Source: Clavibacter michiganensis (GTDB lineage Bacteria > Actinomycetota > Actinomycetes > Actinomycetales > Microbacteriaceae). From it: DNA of 64,000 nt. This document shows, one piece after another, positions 55,711 through 63,926 of this stretch; positions within the stretch are counted from its first letter, which is position 1, and each line of letters begins with the position of its first letter. The notes beneath the pieces were generated by a model that did no database searches, was not told the origin of the DNA, and saw nothing but the letters and a program-made list of their open reading frames with translations. The translations under genes and the position numbers were made by a program. The DNA lies in NCBI RefSeq assembly GCF_002151125.1, contig NZ_MDJZ01000003.1:1-64000 (forward strand), in the 5' to 3' direction.

Positions 55711-56007
55711 CTAGTCGGTGCCCGCTACCCGGCGCCGCGAGCGCGGCGCGCGGGTGAGGACGCGCTGCATGAGGAGCGGCCCGAGGGCGCTCGCGTTGAG
55801 GCACGTCGAGATCAGGAACGCGATCGCGAGCGCGTTCGCCGGGACGCCCCACGCGTCCGCGCCCAGGTGCAGCGCGAGGACAGCCAGCGCGACCGCGAGC
55901 AGCAGCCACGAGGATCCGCGGAGCCACCGCGGCGTGCGCGCCCCCGCGAGGGCGACGACGGCCATGATCGCGGCGTTCGCGATGGCGAGGACGAGCGGGC
56001 CGGTCAT
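55711..56007 (-). CDS. Small membrane protein of unknown function
   Basis: The product is 98 aa with three hydrophobic helices (about residues 4-22, 30-50 and 55-78) and a basic C-terminus (RAPRSRRRV). GGGAGGG precedes the ATG. No family is recognised. The gap to the next gene (56008-56162) shows nothing supportable. Confidence 0.65.
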   Translation of the reverse strand: MTGPLVLAIANAAIMAVVALAGARTPRWLRGSSWLLLAVALAVLALHLGADAWGVPANALAIAFLISTCLNASALGPLLMQRVLTRAPRSRRRVAGTD

Positions 56008-56162
56008 GCCGGCCCTCCCGCTCGGGTGCGGTGCGTTGTGGCGTGACCGTGCATGGTGTCGTCCCCCTTCGACGGGCCGGATGGCCTGCCTCCACCCTCT
56101 CGTGACGGGAGCGTCGGGTGAAGTCGGCGATATCGGGGACACGGGGCGGCCCGGGCGCGTCG

Positions 56163-56909
56163 TCAGCGTGCGGCGCGCACCAGCGGGGCCGTGCCGGAGA
56201 GGTCGAGCCCGACGTCGACGAGCTCCACGCGGCCGGCGAGCGCGCGGCCGGGTCCGCGCATCAGGCCGGGCTTCCCCGCCCCGAAGGTGACCGTGACGTC
56301 GGCGGGCAGCACGGTCGGATCCGGCACCTCGCCGTCGTCGCAGCCGACGCCGCTCGGGATGTCGCACGCCACGACGGCCGGGCGTCCCGCGCCGCGGACG
56401 ACGGGCAGGAGCGCGGCCACCACGCGGCGCGCCTCGCCCCGGAGGGCCGGGCTCGCGGTGGTGCCGATGCCGAGGATCCCGTCGACGACGAGCGCGGACG
56501 CCCGGCCGAGACCGGCGACCTGCGCGTCGTCGAGCTGCTCGGACGGCGTGATCCGGATGCCGGCCGCGACCGCGCGGGCGGCGCCGGCCTCGTGGACGCG
56601 CGCCGCCGTGCGGATCACGCGCACCTCGCGGCCGTCCCGCGCGAGCTCGGCCGCGACGAGCAGCGCGTCGCCGCCGTTGTTCCCCGCACCGACCAGCACG
56701 AGGACGGCGCCGGCGGGGACCTCGGCGCGGCAGACGCGCGCGAGCCCGGCCGCGGCGACGCGCATGAGCTGCGCCCCGGCCGCGAGCAGCGGGGCCTCGG
56801 CGGCGCGGATGTCCGCGGCCGCGTAGCCGTCGGCGAGCGCGTACCCGTCAGCGACGGCGGGGCCGTCGGCGGCCGCGTGGCCGTCGGCGGGGGAGGCGGC
56901 CCCGGTCAC
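56163..56909 (-). CDS. nnrE: NAD(P)H-hydrate epimerase (epimerase domain only)
   Basis: The product is 248 aa and repairs damaged NAD(P)H by epimerising R- and S-NAD(P)HX. It has the YjeF_N fold: LMRVAAAGLARVC, LVLVGAGNNGGDALLVAAEL, LVVDGILGIGTTASPAL, VACDIPSGVGCDDGEVP and FGAGKPGLMRGPGR. The N-terminal ~40 residues are an ADG/YAAAD-rich stretch. There is no fused dehydratase domain, unlike many bacterial proteins of this kind, so NnrD should be elsewhere. The GTG overlaps the upstream SGNH-like gene by 4 nt. Confidence 0.88.
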   Translation of the reverse strand: MTGAASPADGHAAADGPAVADGYALADGYAAADIRAAEAPLLAAGAQLMRVAAAGLARVCRAEVPAGAVLVLVGAGNNGGDALLVAAELARDGREVRVIRTAARVHEAGAARAVAAGIRITPSEQLDDAQVAGLGRASALVVDGILGIGTTASPALRGEARRVVAALLPVVRGAGRPAVVACDIPSGVGCDDGEVPDPTVLPADVTVTFGAGKPGLMRGPGRALAGRVELVDVGLDLSGTAPLVRAAR

Positions 56910-57721
56910 GACGGCGCGATCCGCTCGACCAGCAGCTCCGCCCACGCCCGGTAGACGCGGCCGTAGAGCGTGTCCTCGGGGTTCGGCGCGGTGAACTCGG
57001 GGATCCGCCAGGCCGGGAACGGCACGCTCTCCGCCCGCTCATGGCGTGCGACGACGCGGCGGGTGCTGCGGTTGAGCGCGTCCGCGTGGCGACCGACGGC
57101 GCCCGCGATGAGCGGCGGCGTGACGGGTGAGATCTCGAGCGGCGGCACCTCCGTGACGAGCACGAGGGAGCCCTCGGGCATCCGCTCCTGCATCCCCGTG
57201 ATGCACGCGTCGAGCAGCGACTCCCACAGCGGCGTCGGCGTGAAGCGGATGGCGTCGCCGATGCCGAGGGCGAGGACCGCCACGTCGGTGCTCGCCCAGG
57301 CGGGGAACGCGTCGAGGCCCGCGCGCCAGGAGCGCACGGTGAAGTCGGGGAAGGACTGGACGGACCAGAAGACGCCGCGTCCGGTGCGCACCGAGAGCTT
57401 GTGCGCGACCTGCCCGGCCACGCCGAGGTCGTGGGACACGGTCTGGTAGCCGACCGCGGTGCCCTCGCCCACGACGGCGAGGCCGTAGGGATCCGGCCCC
57501 GGCAGCGAGCCGGTGGGGGAGTCGCGCGGGAACGTGGCGCGCCGCATCTCGCGGTAGAGCACGCGGTACTGGAGCCGGCCGACGGTGCCCGACCGCAGCG
57601 ACGCGAGGGGGCCGGCCGCCAGCATCCGGGGCCCTGGAGCGGGGCGGTCCGCCGGGTCGCCGTGCGGCCCGACGGCGGGGTCGCGGCCCGGTTCGGGGTC
57701 GGAGGGCGGTGCGCCGGTCAT
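56906..57721 (-). CDS. SGNH/GDSL-like protein with degenerate motifs
   Basis: The product is 271 aa. The pattern resembles SGNH hydrolases: LAVVGEGTAVGYQTVSHDLG at block I, where Ser is replaced in GEGTAVG, then VAVLALGIGDAIRFTP at block III with GIGD in place of GxND, and EDTLYGRVYRAWAELL at block V. The usual catalytic Ser and the DxxH His are not evident, so it may be inactive or use other residues. The first ~45 residues are Pro/Asp-rich. It is coupled to nnrE by a 4-nt overlap. The ribosome binding site is weak. Confidence 0.68.
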   Translation of the reverse strand: MTGAPPSDPEPGRDPAVGPHGDPADRPAPGPRMLAAGPLASLRSGTVGRLQYRVLYREMRRATFPRDSPTGSLPGPDPYGLAVVGEGTAVGYQTVSHDLGVAGQVAHKLSVRTGRGVFWSVQSFPDFTVRSWRAGLDAFPAWASTDVAVLALGIGDAIRFTPTPLWESLLDACITGMQERMPEGSLVLVTEVPPLEISPVTPPLIAGAVGRHADALNRSTRRVVARHERAESVPFPAWRIPEFTAPNPEDTLYGRVYRAWAELLVERIAPS

Positions 57722-57834
57722 CGCAGCCCGTCCCGTCCGTCGCGATGCCCCCGGAATGGGGACGATCGCAGGATATCCCGCGCTCGGGCGCCCCCTCCAC
57801 CGCGGAGGGACGGAGGGGGCGTCCGGAGGGCGGA

Positions 57835-58863
57835 TCAGGCCAAGATGTCGCGGACCATGGGCGCCACGATGGTGCCGTAGCGCTCGATCCCGCCCATCAT
57901 GCGCTCGTGCGAGAACGGGCCCGCGCTGTACTTGAGGTCGAACCGGGTGGCGCCGACCGCCTTCAGCGTCGCGGCGATCTTCCGGGCGACGGTCTCCGGG
58001 GATCCGACGTACAGCGAGCCGTGGTCGATCTCCTGCTCGTACGAGGCGCGGGCGAGCGGCGGCCAGCCGCGGTCCTTGCCGATGCGCGCGTGCATCACCT
58101 GGTAGTCCGGGAAGAAGGCCTCGCGCGCCTCGGCGTCGGTCTCGCCGACGTAGCCGGGCGAGTGGATCCCGACGGGCAGGCGCGGCTGCTCGAGCTGGTC
58201 GAGGGCGCGCGCGAACAGGTCGGCGTAGGGCGCGAAGCGGTGCGGCTCCCCGCCGATGATGGCGAGCATGAGCGGGAACCCGTGGCGCGCGGCGCGCACG
58301 ACCGACTCGGGGCTGCCGCCGACGCCGACCCACGTCTTGATCCCCGCGGCGGTCTTCGGGAACACGTCGTGGTCGGTGAGGCCGGCGCGCGTCGAGCCGC
58401 TCCAGGTGACGGGCGTCTCCTTCACCAGCTCGGCGAAGAGGCCGAGCTTCTCCTCGAAGAGGCGCTCGTAGTCGCTCAGCTCGTAGCCGAACAGCGGGAA
58501 CGACTCGGTGAAGGACCCGCGGCCGAGGATGACCTCCGCGCGGCCGTCCGAGACGGCGTCGAGGGTCGCGAAGCGCTGGAAGACGCGCACGGGGTCGTCG
58601 GAGCTGAGTACCGTGACGGCGGAGCCGAGGCGGATGCGCTCGGTCTTCGCGGCGATGGCGGCGAGCGCGACCTCGGGGGAGGAGATCGCGTAGTCGTCGC
58701 GGTGGTGCTCGCCGAGGCCGATGAAGTCGATGCCGACCTGGTCGGCCAGCACGCCCTCGGCGACGACGTTGCGGATCACCTCGGCGTAGGGCAGCTCACG
58801 GCCGTCCGGTCCGACCGTGACGTCGCCGAACGTGTCCAGTCCGAGCTCGATCTCCTGCGCCAT
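57835..58863 (-). CDS. LLM-class flavin-dependent oxidoreductase
   Basis: The product is 342 aa. It starts ELGLDTFGDVTVGPDGRELP, with GIDFIGLGEHHRDDYAISSP, LGSAVTVLSSDDPVRVFQRF, GRAEVILGRGSFTESFPLFG and the C-terminal GSPETVARKIAATL. This is the bacterial-luciferase-like, F420/FMN type often called LLM oxidoreductase. The substrate is unknown. AAGGAAG precedes the ATG. A TTGACC -35-like box (58904-58909, minus strand) and an inverted repeat CGAA-N8-TTCG at 58888-58903 lie upstream. Confidence 0.88.
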   Translation of the reverse strand: MAQEIELGLDTFGDVTVGPDGRELPYAEVIRNVVAEGVLADQVGIDFIGLGEHHRDDYAISSPEVALAAIAAKTERIRLGSAVTVLSSDDPVRVFQRFATLDAVSDGRAEVILGRGSFTESFPLFGYELSDYERLFEEKLGLFAELVKETPVTWSGSTRAGLTDHDVFPKTAAGIKTWVGVGGSPESVVRAARHGFPLMLAIIGGEPHRFAPYADLFARALDQLEQPRLPVGIHSPGYVGETDAEAREAFFPDYQVMHARIGKDRGWPPLARASYEQEIDHGSLYVGSPETVARKIAATLKAVGATRFDLKYSAGPFSHERMMGGIERYGTIVAPMVRDILA

Positions 58864-58960
58864 GCTGCCCTGCTTCCTTGATCCATGCGAACGTATGCAT
58901 TCGGGTCAACTGTAGGGGCGGGGTCGGCATTCCCGCGAATCGTGCCCGAGGCGTGCGGGG

Positions 58961-60400
58961 TCAGTCGACGACGGTCTCCGCGCGCGCGATCTCGGTGTCC
59001 TCGACGCGCGACTCCGGCATGAGGAACCCCGCCACGACGGTCGCGAGCGCGCACACGCCGACCGCGAGGAACACGGCGCCGGACGCGGCGATCACGGCGT
59101 CCGGATCGCGCTGGCCGCCGTCCGACGCGGCGAAGATCGCGTTCGCGATCGCGCCGAAGACCGCGACGCCGACCGCGCTGCCGATGGAGCGCGCGAAGAG
59201 GTTCGCGCCCGTGACGACGCCGCGCTCGCCCCAGCCGACGCTCGACTGCGCGCCGATGAGGCTGGGCGTCGCGACGAGGCCGAGCCCCAGGCCCACCACG
59301 AAGCAGCCGGCAGCGATGCCGACGAGGGTGGGCGTGCCGGCGAGCAGCGCGATGGATCCGGTGCCGACGATCGTGAGCGCCATGCCGATGAGCACCGTGC
59401 GGCGGAACCCGATGCGCAGGTACAGACGGCCCGACAGCGACGCAGAGATCGGCCAGCCGATGGTGAGCGCCGCGAGCGCGAGGCCCGAGACGAGCGGGGT
59501 GACGCCGATCGATCCCTCGAGGTAGGTGGGCACGTAGGAGGTGAGGCCGATGAGGATCGCGCCGACGCCGAGCGACACGAGCGTGGTCGTGAGCAGCAGT
59601 CGACGCGAGAACACCCACAGCGGCAGCACGGGCTCCGCCGCGCGTCGCTCCACCAGCAGGAACGCGACGATGAGCACCGCGCCGATCGCGAACGCGCCGA
59701 TGCTCGGCGCGGAGTCCCACGCCCACGCCTGGCCGCCCTCGAGCACCGCGAGGATCAGCAGGCTGAGGCCCACCGTGAGGAGCGCGGCGCCCGCGTAGTC
59801 GACCCGGTGCCGCGTCCGCTCGATGGACTCGTGGAAGCGGCGGACGATCATCCAACCGGCCAGGAGGCACAGCGGGACGTTGACGAAGAAGATCCACCGC
59901 CAGGTCGCGAACTCGGAGAACACGCCGCCGAGGGTGGGGCCGACCACGCTCGACACCGCCCACACGCTCGCGAGGTAGCCCTGCGTCTTGGCGCGCTCGG
60001 CGACGGTGTAGATGTCGCCCGCGATGGTGATCGCCATCGGCTGCACGGCGCCCGCGCCGAGGCCCTGGATCGCGCGGGCCGCGATGAGCGCGGGCATGCT
60101 CCACGCGAAGCCGCACAGCACGGATCCCACGAGGAACAGGCCGATGCCGATGAGGATGATCGGCTTCCGGCCCACGGTGTCCGCGAGCTTCGCGTACAGC
60201 GGCACCGACACGGCCTGCGCGAGCAGGTAGATGGAGAACAGCCACGGGAACGAGGCGAAGCCGCCGAGGTCGTCCACGATGGACGGCACCGCGGTGGCGA
60301 GGATGGTCGAGTCGATGGCCACGAGGCCCGTCGTCATCATCAGGGCGATGAGGATGGGTCCGCGCTCGGATCGGAATCCGACGCCAGTGCTGTCAGTCAT
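58961..60400 (-). CDS. DHA2-family MFS multidrug efflux transporter
   Basis: The product is 479 aa with 12-14 predicted transmembrane helices. Typical parts are TTGLVAIDSTILATAVPSIV (motif D1 of drug:H+ antiporters), KLADTVGRKPIILIGIGLFL (motif A), RAIQGLGAGAVQPMA (motif B) and WAVSSVVGPTLGGVF (motif C). It probably exports drugs or toxic metabolites. GGGAGG precedes the ATG. It is divergent from the gamma-glutamyltransferase gene. No regulator is adjacent. Confidence 0.9.
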   Translation of the reverse strand: MTDSTGVGFRSERGPILIALMMTTGLVAIDSTILATAVPSIVDDLGGFASFPWLFSIYLLAQAVSVPLYAKLADTVGRKPIILIGIGLFLVGSVLCGFAWSMPALIAARAIQGLGAGAVQPMAITIAGDIYTVAERAKTQGYLASVWAVSSVVGPTLGGVFSEFATWRWIFFVNVPLCLLAGWMIVRRFHESIERTRHRVDYAGAALLTVGLSLLILAVLEGGQAWAWDSAPSIGAFAIGAVLIVAFLLVERRAAEPVLPLWVFSRRLLLTTTLVSLGVGAILIGLTSYVPTYLEGSIGVTPLVSGLALAALTIGWPISASLSGRLYLRIGFRRTVLIGMALTIVGTGSIALLAGTPTLVGIAAGCFVVGLGLGLVATPSLIGAQSSVGWGERGVVTGANLFARSIGSAVGVAVFGAIANAIFAASDGGQRDPDAVIAASGAVFLAVGVCALATVVAGFLMPESRVEDTEIARAETVVD

Positions 60401-60504
60401 GGGCCTCCCGGGTCGAACGGTGAACGGACGCAGGGCCGACGGCATTCCCGCACCGGACGGAACGGGTGTGGTCGACTGGGGGCATCCCACCGGAAGGACC
60501 CCCC

Positions 60505-62316
60505 GTGACGTTCCGCGCGCCCGACGCATTCACCACCCGCCCCACGCTCCGCGGCACGTTCGGCATGAGCGCCTCCACGCACTGGCTCGCCTCCGGCACC
60601 GGCCAGGCCGTGCTCGAGCGCGGCGGCAACGCGTTCGACGCGGCCGTCGCCAGCGCGTTCGTGCTGCACGTCGTCGAGCCGCACCTCAACGGACCCGGCG
60701 GCGACATGACCGCCGTCGTGCACGTCGCGGGGGAGGCCGCGCCCAAGCTCCTCATGGGGCAGGGATCCGCGCCCGCCGCCGCGACGCCCGAGCGCTTCCG
60801 CCAGGAGGGCCTCGACCGCGTGCCCGGCGCCGGTGCGCTCGCCGCCGCCGTGCCCGCCGCGGTCGACGCCTGGCTGCTGCTGCTCCGCGACCACGGCACG
60901 TGGGAGCTCGCCGACGTCTGGGCCTTCGCCATCGGGTATGCGCGCGACGGGCACCCGGTGCTGGAGAGCGTGCGCCGCACCATCGCGGGCGTCGGCGACC
61001 TGTTCCGCGAGCACTGGTCCGCGTCCGCCGCGTTCTGGATGCCGGACGGCGAGGCGCCCGCGGCCGGATCGCTCGTGCGGAACCCGGCCTGGGCGGCGGC
61101 GATGGAGCGGATCCTGTCGGAGTCCGCGTCCGCCGCCGGCCCGGACGCGACGCGCGAGGACCGCATCGAGGCCGCCCGCACGGTCTGGGCCGAGGGCTTC
61201 GTCGCGGAGGAGATGGTGGCGAGCGTGCAGGATCCGCACCGGCACTCGACCGGCGCCGACCACGCCGGGCTGCTCACCGCCGAGGACCTCGCCGGCTCGC
61301 GGGCCTCGTGGGAGGACGCGGTGTCGATCGGGTTCCGCGGCCTGCGGATCTGGAAGACGGACGCGTGGGGTCAGGGGCCGGCGCTGCTGCAGGCGCTGAT
61401 GATCCTCGACGGGTTCACGGACGAGGAGATCGACCCGTCGACGGCGGACGGCATCCACCGGATCATCGAGGCGCAGAAGCTCGCGCTCGCCGACCGCGAG
61501 GCCTACTACGGCGACGCCGTGCCGGGTGGGGCGCCCCTCGACGTGCTGCTGAGCCCCGAGTACGCGGCCGAGCGTCGCGCGCTCATCACCGACGAGGCGT
61601 CGCACCAGCTGCGCCCCGGACGCGTCGACGGGGTGGAGCCGTTCATGCCGCCGCTCGTGGTCGAGGGCGACGCACCCGCGTCCGCCGGCGGCACGGGTGA
61701 GCCCACCGTCTCGCGCACGGGCGAGACCCGCGGCGACACCTGCCACCTCGACATCGTCGACCGGTGGGGCAACATGATCTCCGCCACGCCCTCCGGCGGC
61801 TGGCTCCAGTCGTCGCCGTTCATCCCCGCGCTCGGCTTCTGCCTCGGCACGCGCCTGCAGATGACCTGGCTCGAGCCCGGCGGCCCGTCCTCGCTCGCGC
61901 CCGGGCGCCGTCCCCGCACGACGCTGACGCCCACGCTCATCACGCGCGACGGCGAGCCCGTCGAGGCGCTCGGCTCGCCCGGCGGCGACCAGCAGGACCA
62001 GTGGCAGCTGCCCTACCTGCTGCGCACGATCGTCGGCGGCTCCACCCCGCAGCAGGCCGTCGACGCGCCCACGTTCCACACGACGAGCGTCCCCGGATCC
62101 TTCTGGCCGCGCACGTGGACGCCCGGCGGCCTGGTGGTCGAGGGGCGCGTGGGCGACGACGTGATCGCCGACCTGCGCGCCCGCGGGCACGAGGTCGAGG
62201 TGTCGGGCGACTGGACGCTCGGGCGCCTCTCGGCCGTGACGCGGGATCCCGCCACCGGGCTGCTCGGCGCCGCGGCGAACCCGCGCGGGGCGCAGGGGTA
62301 CGCGGTCGGGCGATGA
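60505..62316 (+). CDS. Gamma-glutamyltransferase family protein
   Basis: The product is 603 aa from GTG with CGGAAGGA upstream. The large-subunit part has LERGGNAFDAAVASAFVLHV and HLNGPGGDMTAVV. The processing and catalytic Thr412 lies in GDTCHLDIVDRWGNMIS, so the second Thr of the usual TTH is Cys. The small-subunit part has the glycine-rich LGSPGGDQQDQW in place of GSPGG-x-I. No signal peptide is visible, so it may act in the cytoplasm. Members hydrolyse gamma-glutamyl bonds or act as acylases. The stop overlaps the next gene by 4 nt. Confidence 0.88.
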   Translation: MTFRAPDAFTTRPTLRGTFGMSASTHWLASGTGQAVLERGGNAFDAAVASAFVLHVVEPHLNGPGGDMTAVVHVAGEAAPKLLMGQGSAPAAATPERFRQEGLDRVPGAGALAAAVPAAVDAWLLLLRDHGTWELADVWAFAIGYARDGHPVLESVRRTIAGVGDLFREHWSASAAFWMPDGEAPAAGSLVRNPAWAAAMERILSESASAAGPDATREDRIEAARTVWAEGFVAEEMVASVQDPHRHSTGADHAGLLTAEDLAGSRASWEDAVSIGFRGLRIWKTDAWGQGPALLQALMILDGFTDEEIDPSTADGIHRIIEAQKLALADREAYYGDAVPGGAPLDVLLSPEYAAERRALITDEASHQLRPGRVDGVEPFMPPLVVEGDAPASAGGTGEPTVSRTGETRGDTCHLDIVDRWGNMISATPSGGWLQSSPFIPALGFCLGTRLQMTWLEPGGPSSLAPGRRPRTTLTPTLITRDGEPVEALGSPGGDQQDQWQLPYLLRTIVGGSTPQQAVDAPTFHTTSVPGSFWPRTWTPGGLVVEGRVGDDVIADLRARGHEVEVSGDWTLGRLSAVTRDPATGLLGAAANPRGAQGYAVGR

Positions 62317-62846
62317 CGCTCGACCGGCAGATCGCCTCGGCGCTCATCGCCGACCACGCCCGGCGACGCGTCGGCAGCGACGCGGCGCTGCGGGCGGCCT
62401 CGGCGCCCGGCCGGTTCGTCGCGGAGCCGGACGCCGCGACGCCCGCGGTCGGCGTCGTGCTCGGTGCGTCCGAACAGCGGAACGCGACGTGCGGCGACGT
62501 GGTCGACCTGCGGGTGCTCGCGGTGGATCCGGCGCGGGCTGGGCTCGCTGCGGGAGCGGCCGTCGACCCCGCCGACCGCATCGCCGTCCGCTGGCACGGC
62601 CGCGGTTGCACGGTCTCGCAGGCGTCGGCGTCGATGCTCGCCGAGCTGGTCGAGGGGCGGACGGGCGCGGAGGCGCAGGCGCTCGTGGTCGAGCTGCGCG
62701 CCCTGATCCGCTCCCACGAGCTCCGGCCCGGCGCGGAGGACCGCCTCGGCGACGCGTTCGCCCTCGCCGACTCCGGCCGCTACCCGCTCCGCGGCACGTG
62801 CGCGCTGCTCGCCTGGCACGCCCTGGAGGAGGCGCTGGGGCGCTGA
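62313..62846 (+). CDS. SufU/IscU-like iron-sulfur scaffold-type protein
   Basis: The product is 177 aa. The three conserved Cys are in RNATCGDVVDLRV, the GRGCTVSQASASMLAEL segment, and RGTCALLAWHALEEAL. The Asp after the first Cys is also present. The spacing between the second and third Cys fits SufU, which takes sulfur from SufS through zinc. An N-terminal ~50-residue extension is unusual. No suf genes are nearby; instead it is coupled by ATGA to the gamma-glutamyltransferase. It could be a second, specialised SufU-like protein. Confidence 0.82.
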   Translation: MTLDRQIASALIADHARRRVGSDAALRAASAPGRFVAEPDAATPAVGVVLGASEQRNATCGDVVDLRVLAVDPARAGLAAGAAVDPADRIAVRWHGRGCTVSQASASMLAELVEGRTGAEAQALVVELRALIRSHELRPGAEDRLGDAFALADSGRYPLRGTCALLAWHALEEALGR

Positions 62847-62864
62847 GACGGGACGGGGTCTCCG

Positions 62865-63491
62865 TCAGGGATGTCGGTCGACGTCCGCGCCCGTGCTGAG
62901 GTCGGCGGCCTCGACGAGCCGTGCGTCGTGGGCGGAGAGGTAGGGGCGGGCGCCCGCGTCGCCGCGCACGCCGGCGGCGAGCGAGGACCAGTGGTCGCGG
63001 CCGATCAGGGCGGGGTGGCCGGGACGGCCGCGGAACACGGCCTGGCGGATCGTGGCTGCGTCCACAGGTCCGGCCTCGAGCACGTGGCGCACCGTCGCGG
63101 CGTCGAGGTCGGGCACGTCGACCGGCACGACCGCGAGGGCGACGGGCTGCGGATCCAGCGCCGCGGCGGCCCGGAGCGCCGCGCGCAGGGAGGCGGACAT
63201 GCCGTCCGCCCAGTCGTCGGCGCGCACGACGACCGCGTCAGCGGACTCCGAGAGCGTGCCGAGCAGGGCCGCCGCCTCCTCGGCCGCCGCGCCGAGCACG
63301 ACGAGCACGGGGGAGCAGCCCGTGTCGGCGAGCGCGCGGATCGCGGTCGCGAGCCAGGGCGTCCCGTCGGGGTGGGCGGCGAGCGCCTTGGGACCGCCGA
63401 ACCGGGTGCCGGCGCCGGCGGCGAGGACCACCCCGGCGACGCGACCGTCCGATCGGTCGGCGCTCGTCCCCGCTGATCCCGGCTCCGCCAT
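62865..63491 (-). CDS. MocA/MobA-like nucleotidyltransferase
   Basis: The product is 208 aa. The nucleotide-binding motif is GVVLAAGAGTRFGGPKALA near residue 20, then VVVRADDWADGMSASLRAAL and VVPVDVPDLDAATVRHVL, and GRPGHPALIGRDHW. This matches molybdenum-cofactor cytidylyltransferases (MocA) or related guanylyltransferases. No molybdoenzyme genes are adjacent. A TAGCAT box lies exactly 6 nt before the ATG. Confidence 0.87.
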   Translation of the reverse strand: MAEPGSAGTSADRSDGRVAGVVLAAGAGTRFGGPKALAAHPDGTPWLATAIRALADTGCSPVLVVLGAAAEEAAALLGTLSESADAVVVRADDWADGMSASLRAALRAAAALDPQPVALAVVPVDVPDLDAATVRHVLEAGPVDAATIRQAVFRGRPGHPALIGRDHWSSLAAGVRGDAGARPYLSAHDARLVEAADLSTGADVDRHP

Positions 63492-63497
63492 CCGCCC

Positions 63498-63503
63498 ATG
63501 CTA
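63498..63503 (-). promoter_or_regulatory. Putative leaderless -10 box of the MocA-like gene
   Basis: TAGCAT on the minus strand is separated from the ATG by exactly 6 nt. No ribosome binding site is present. Confidence 0.58.
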
Positions 63504-63545
63504 GGAGGGCCCCGCCGTTCCCTCGCCCTCCGGAGGCGCGCGGCC

Positions 63546-63551
63546 TACGCT
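63546..63551 (+). promoter_or_regulatory. Putative leaderless -10 box of the last membrane protein gene
   Basis: TACGCT ends exactly 6 nt before the ATG at 63558. The two divergent boxes here are 42 nt apart. Confidence 0.55.
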
Positions 63552-63557
63552 CGACGC

Positions 63558-63926
63558 ATGGATCCCGACACCGCCTTCGCGCTCGCCCTCACCCTGACGC
63601 TCGGCGTGCCGGTGCTCGTGATCGTCGCGGCCGTCGTCCTCGTCGTGGCGAAGGCCCGCGGCGCCGGCTGGGGCTGGTACCTCGTGGGGACCACGATCGT
63701 CGCGCTCGTCCTCGCCCTGGGTCTCGCCGTGCTCGCGGCATGGGCCACGCGGGACGTCGTCGGGCAGGTCGACGAGAGCGCCGGCGCCTTCGGGATCGTG
63801 CTCATGGGCGTCATCGGCGCCGTCGCCACCTTCGTCATCGGCTTGATCGCGGGCACGGCCGGGCTCATCGCCTCCGCGGCCCGCCGACGCGACCGCGTGT
63901 CGTCGTCGGCGCTCGTCCGCGGGTGA
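63558..63926 (+). CDS. Small membrane protein of unknown function
   Basis: The product is 122 aa with three hydrophobic helices (about residues 5-30, 40-65 and 80-108) and a basic C-terminus (AARRRDRVSS). The ATG was chosen by the -10 box spacing; an upstream in-frame start would add ~20 Arg-rich residues without a signal. No family is recognised. The remaining 74 bases of the window show no further feature. Confidence 0.7.
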   Translation: MDPDTAFALALTLTLGVPVLVIVAAVVLVVAKARGAGWGWYLVGTTIVALVLALGLAVLAAWATRDVVGQVDESAGAFGIVLMGVIGAVATFVIGLIAGTAGLIASAARRRDRVSSSALVRG

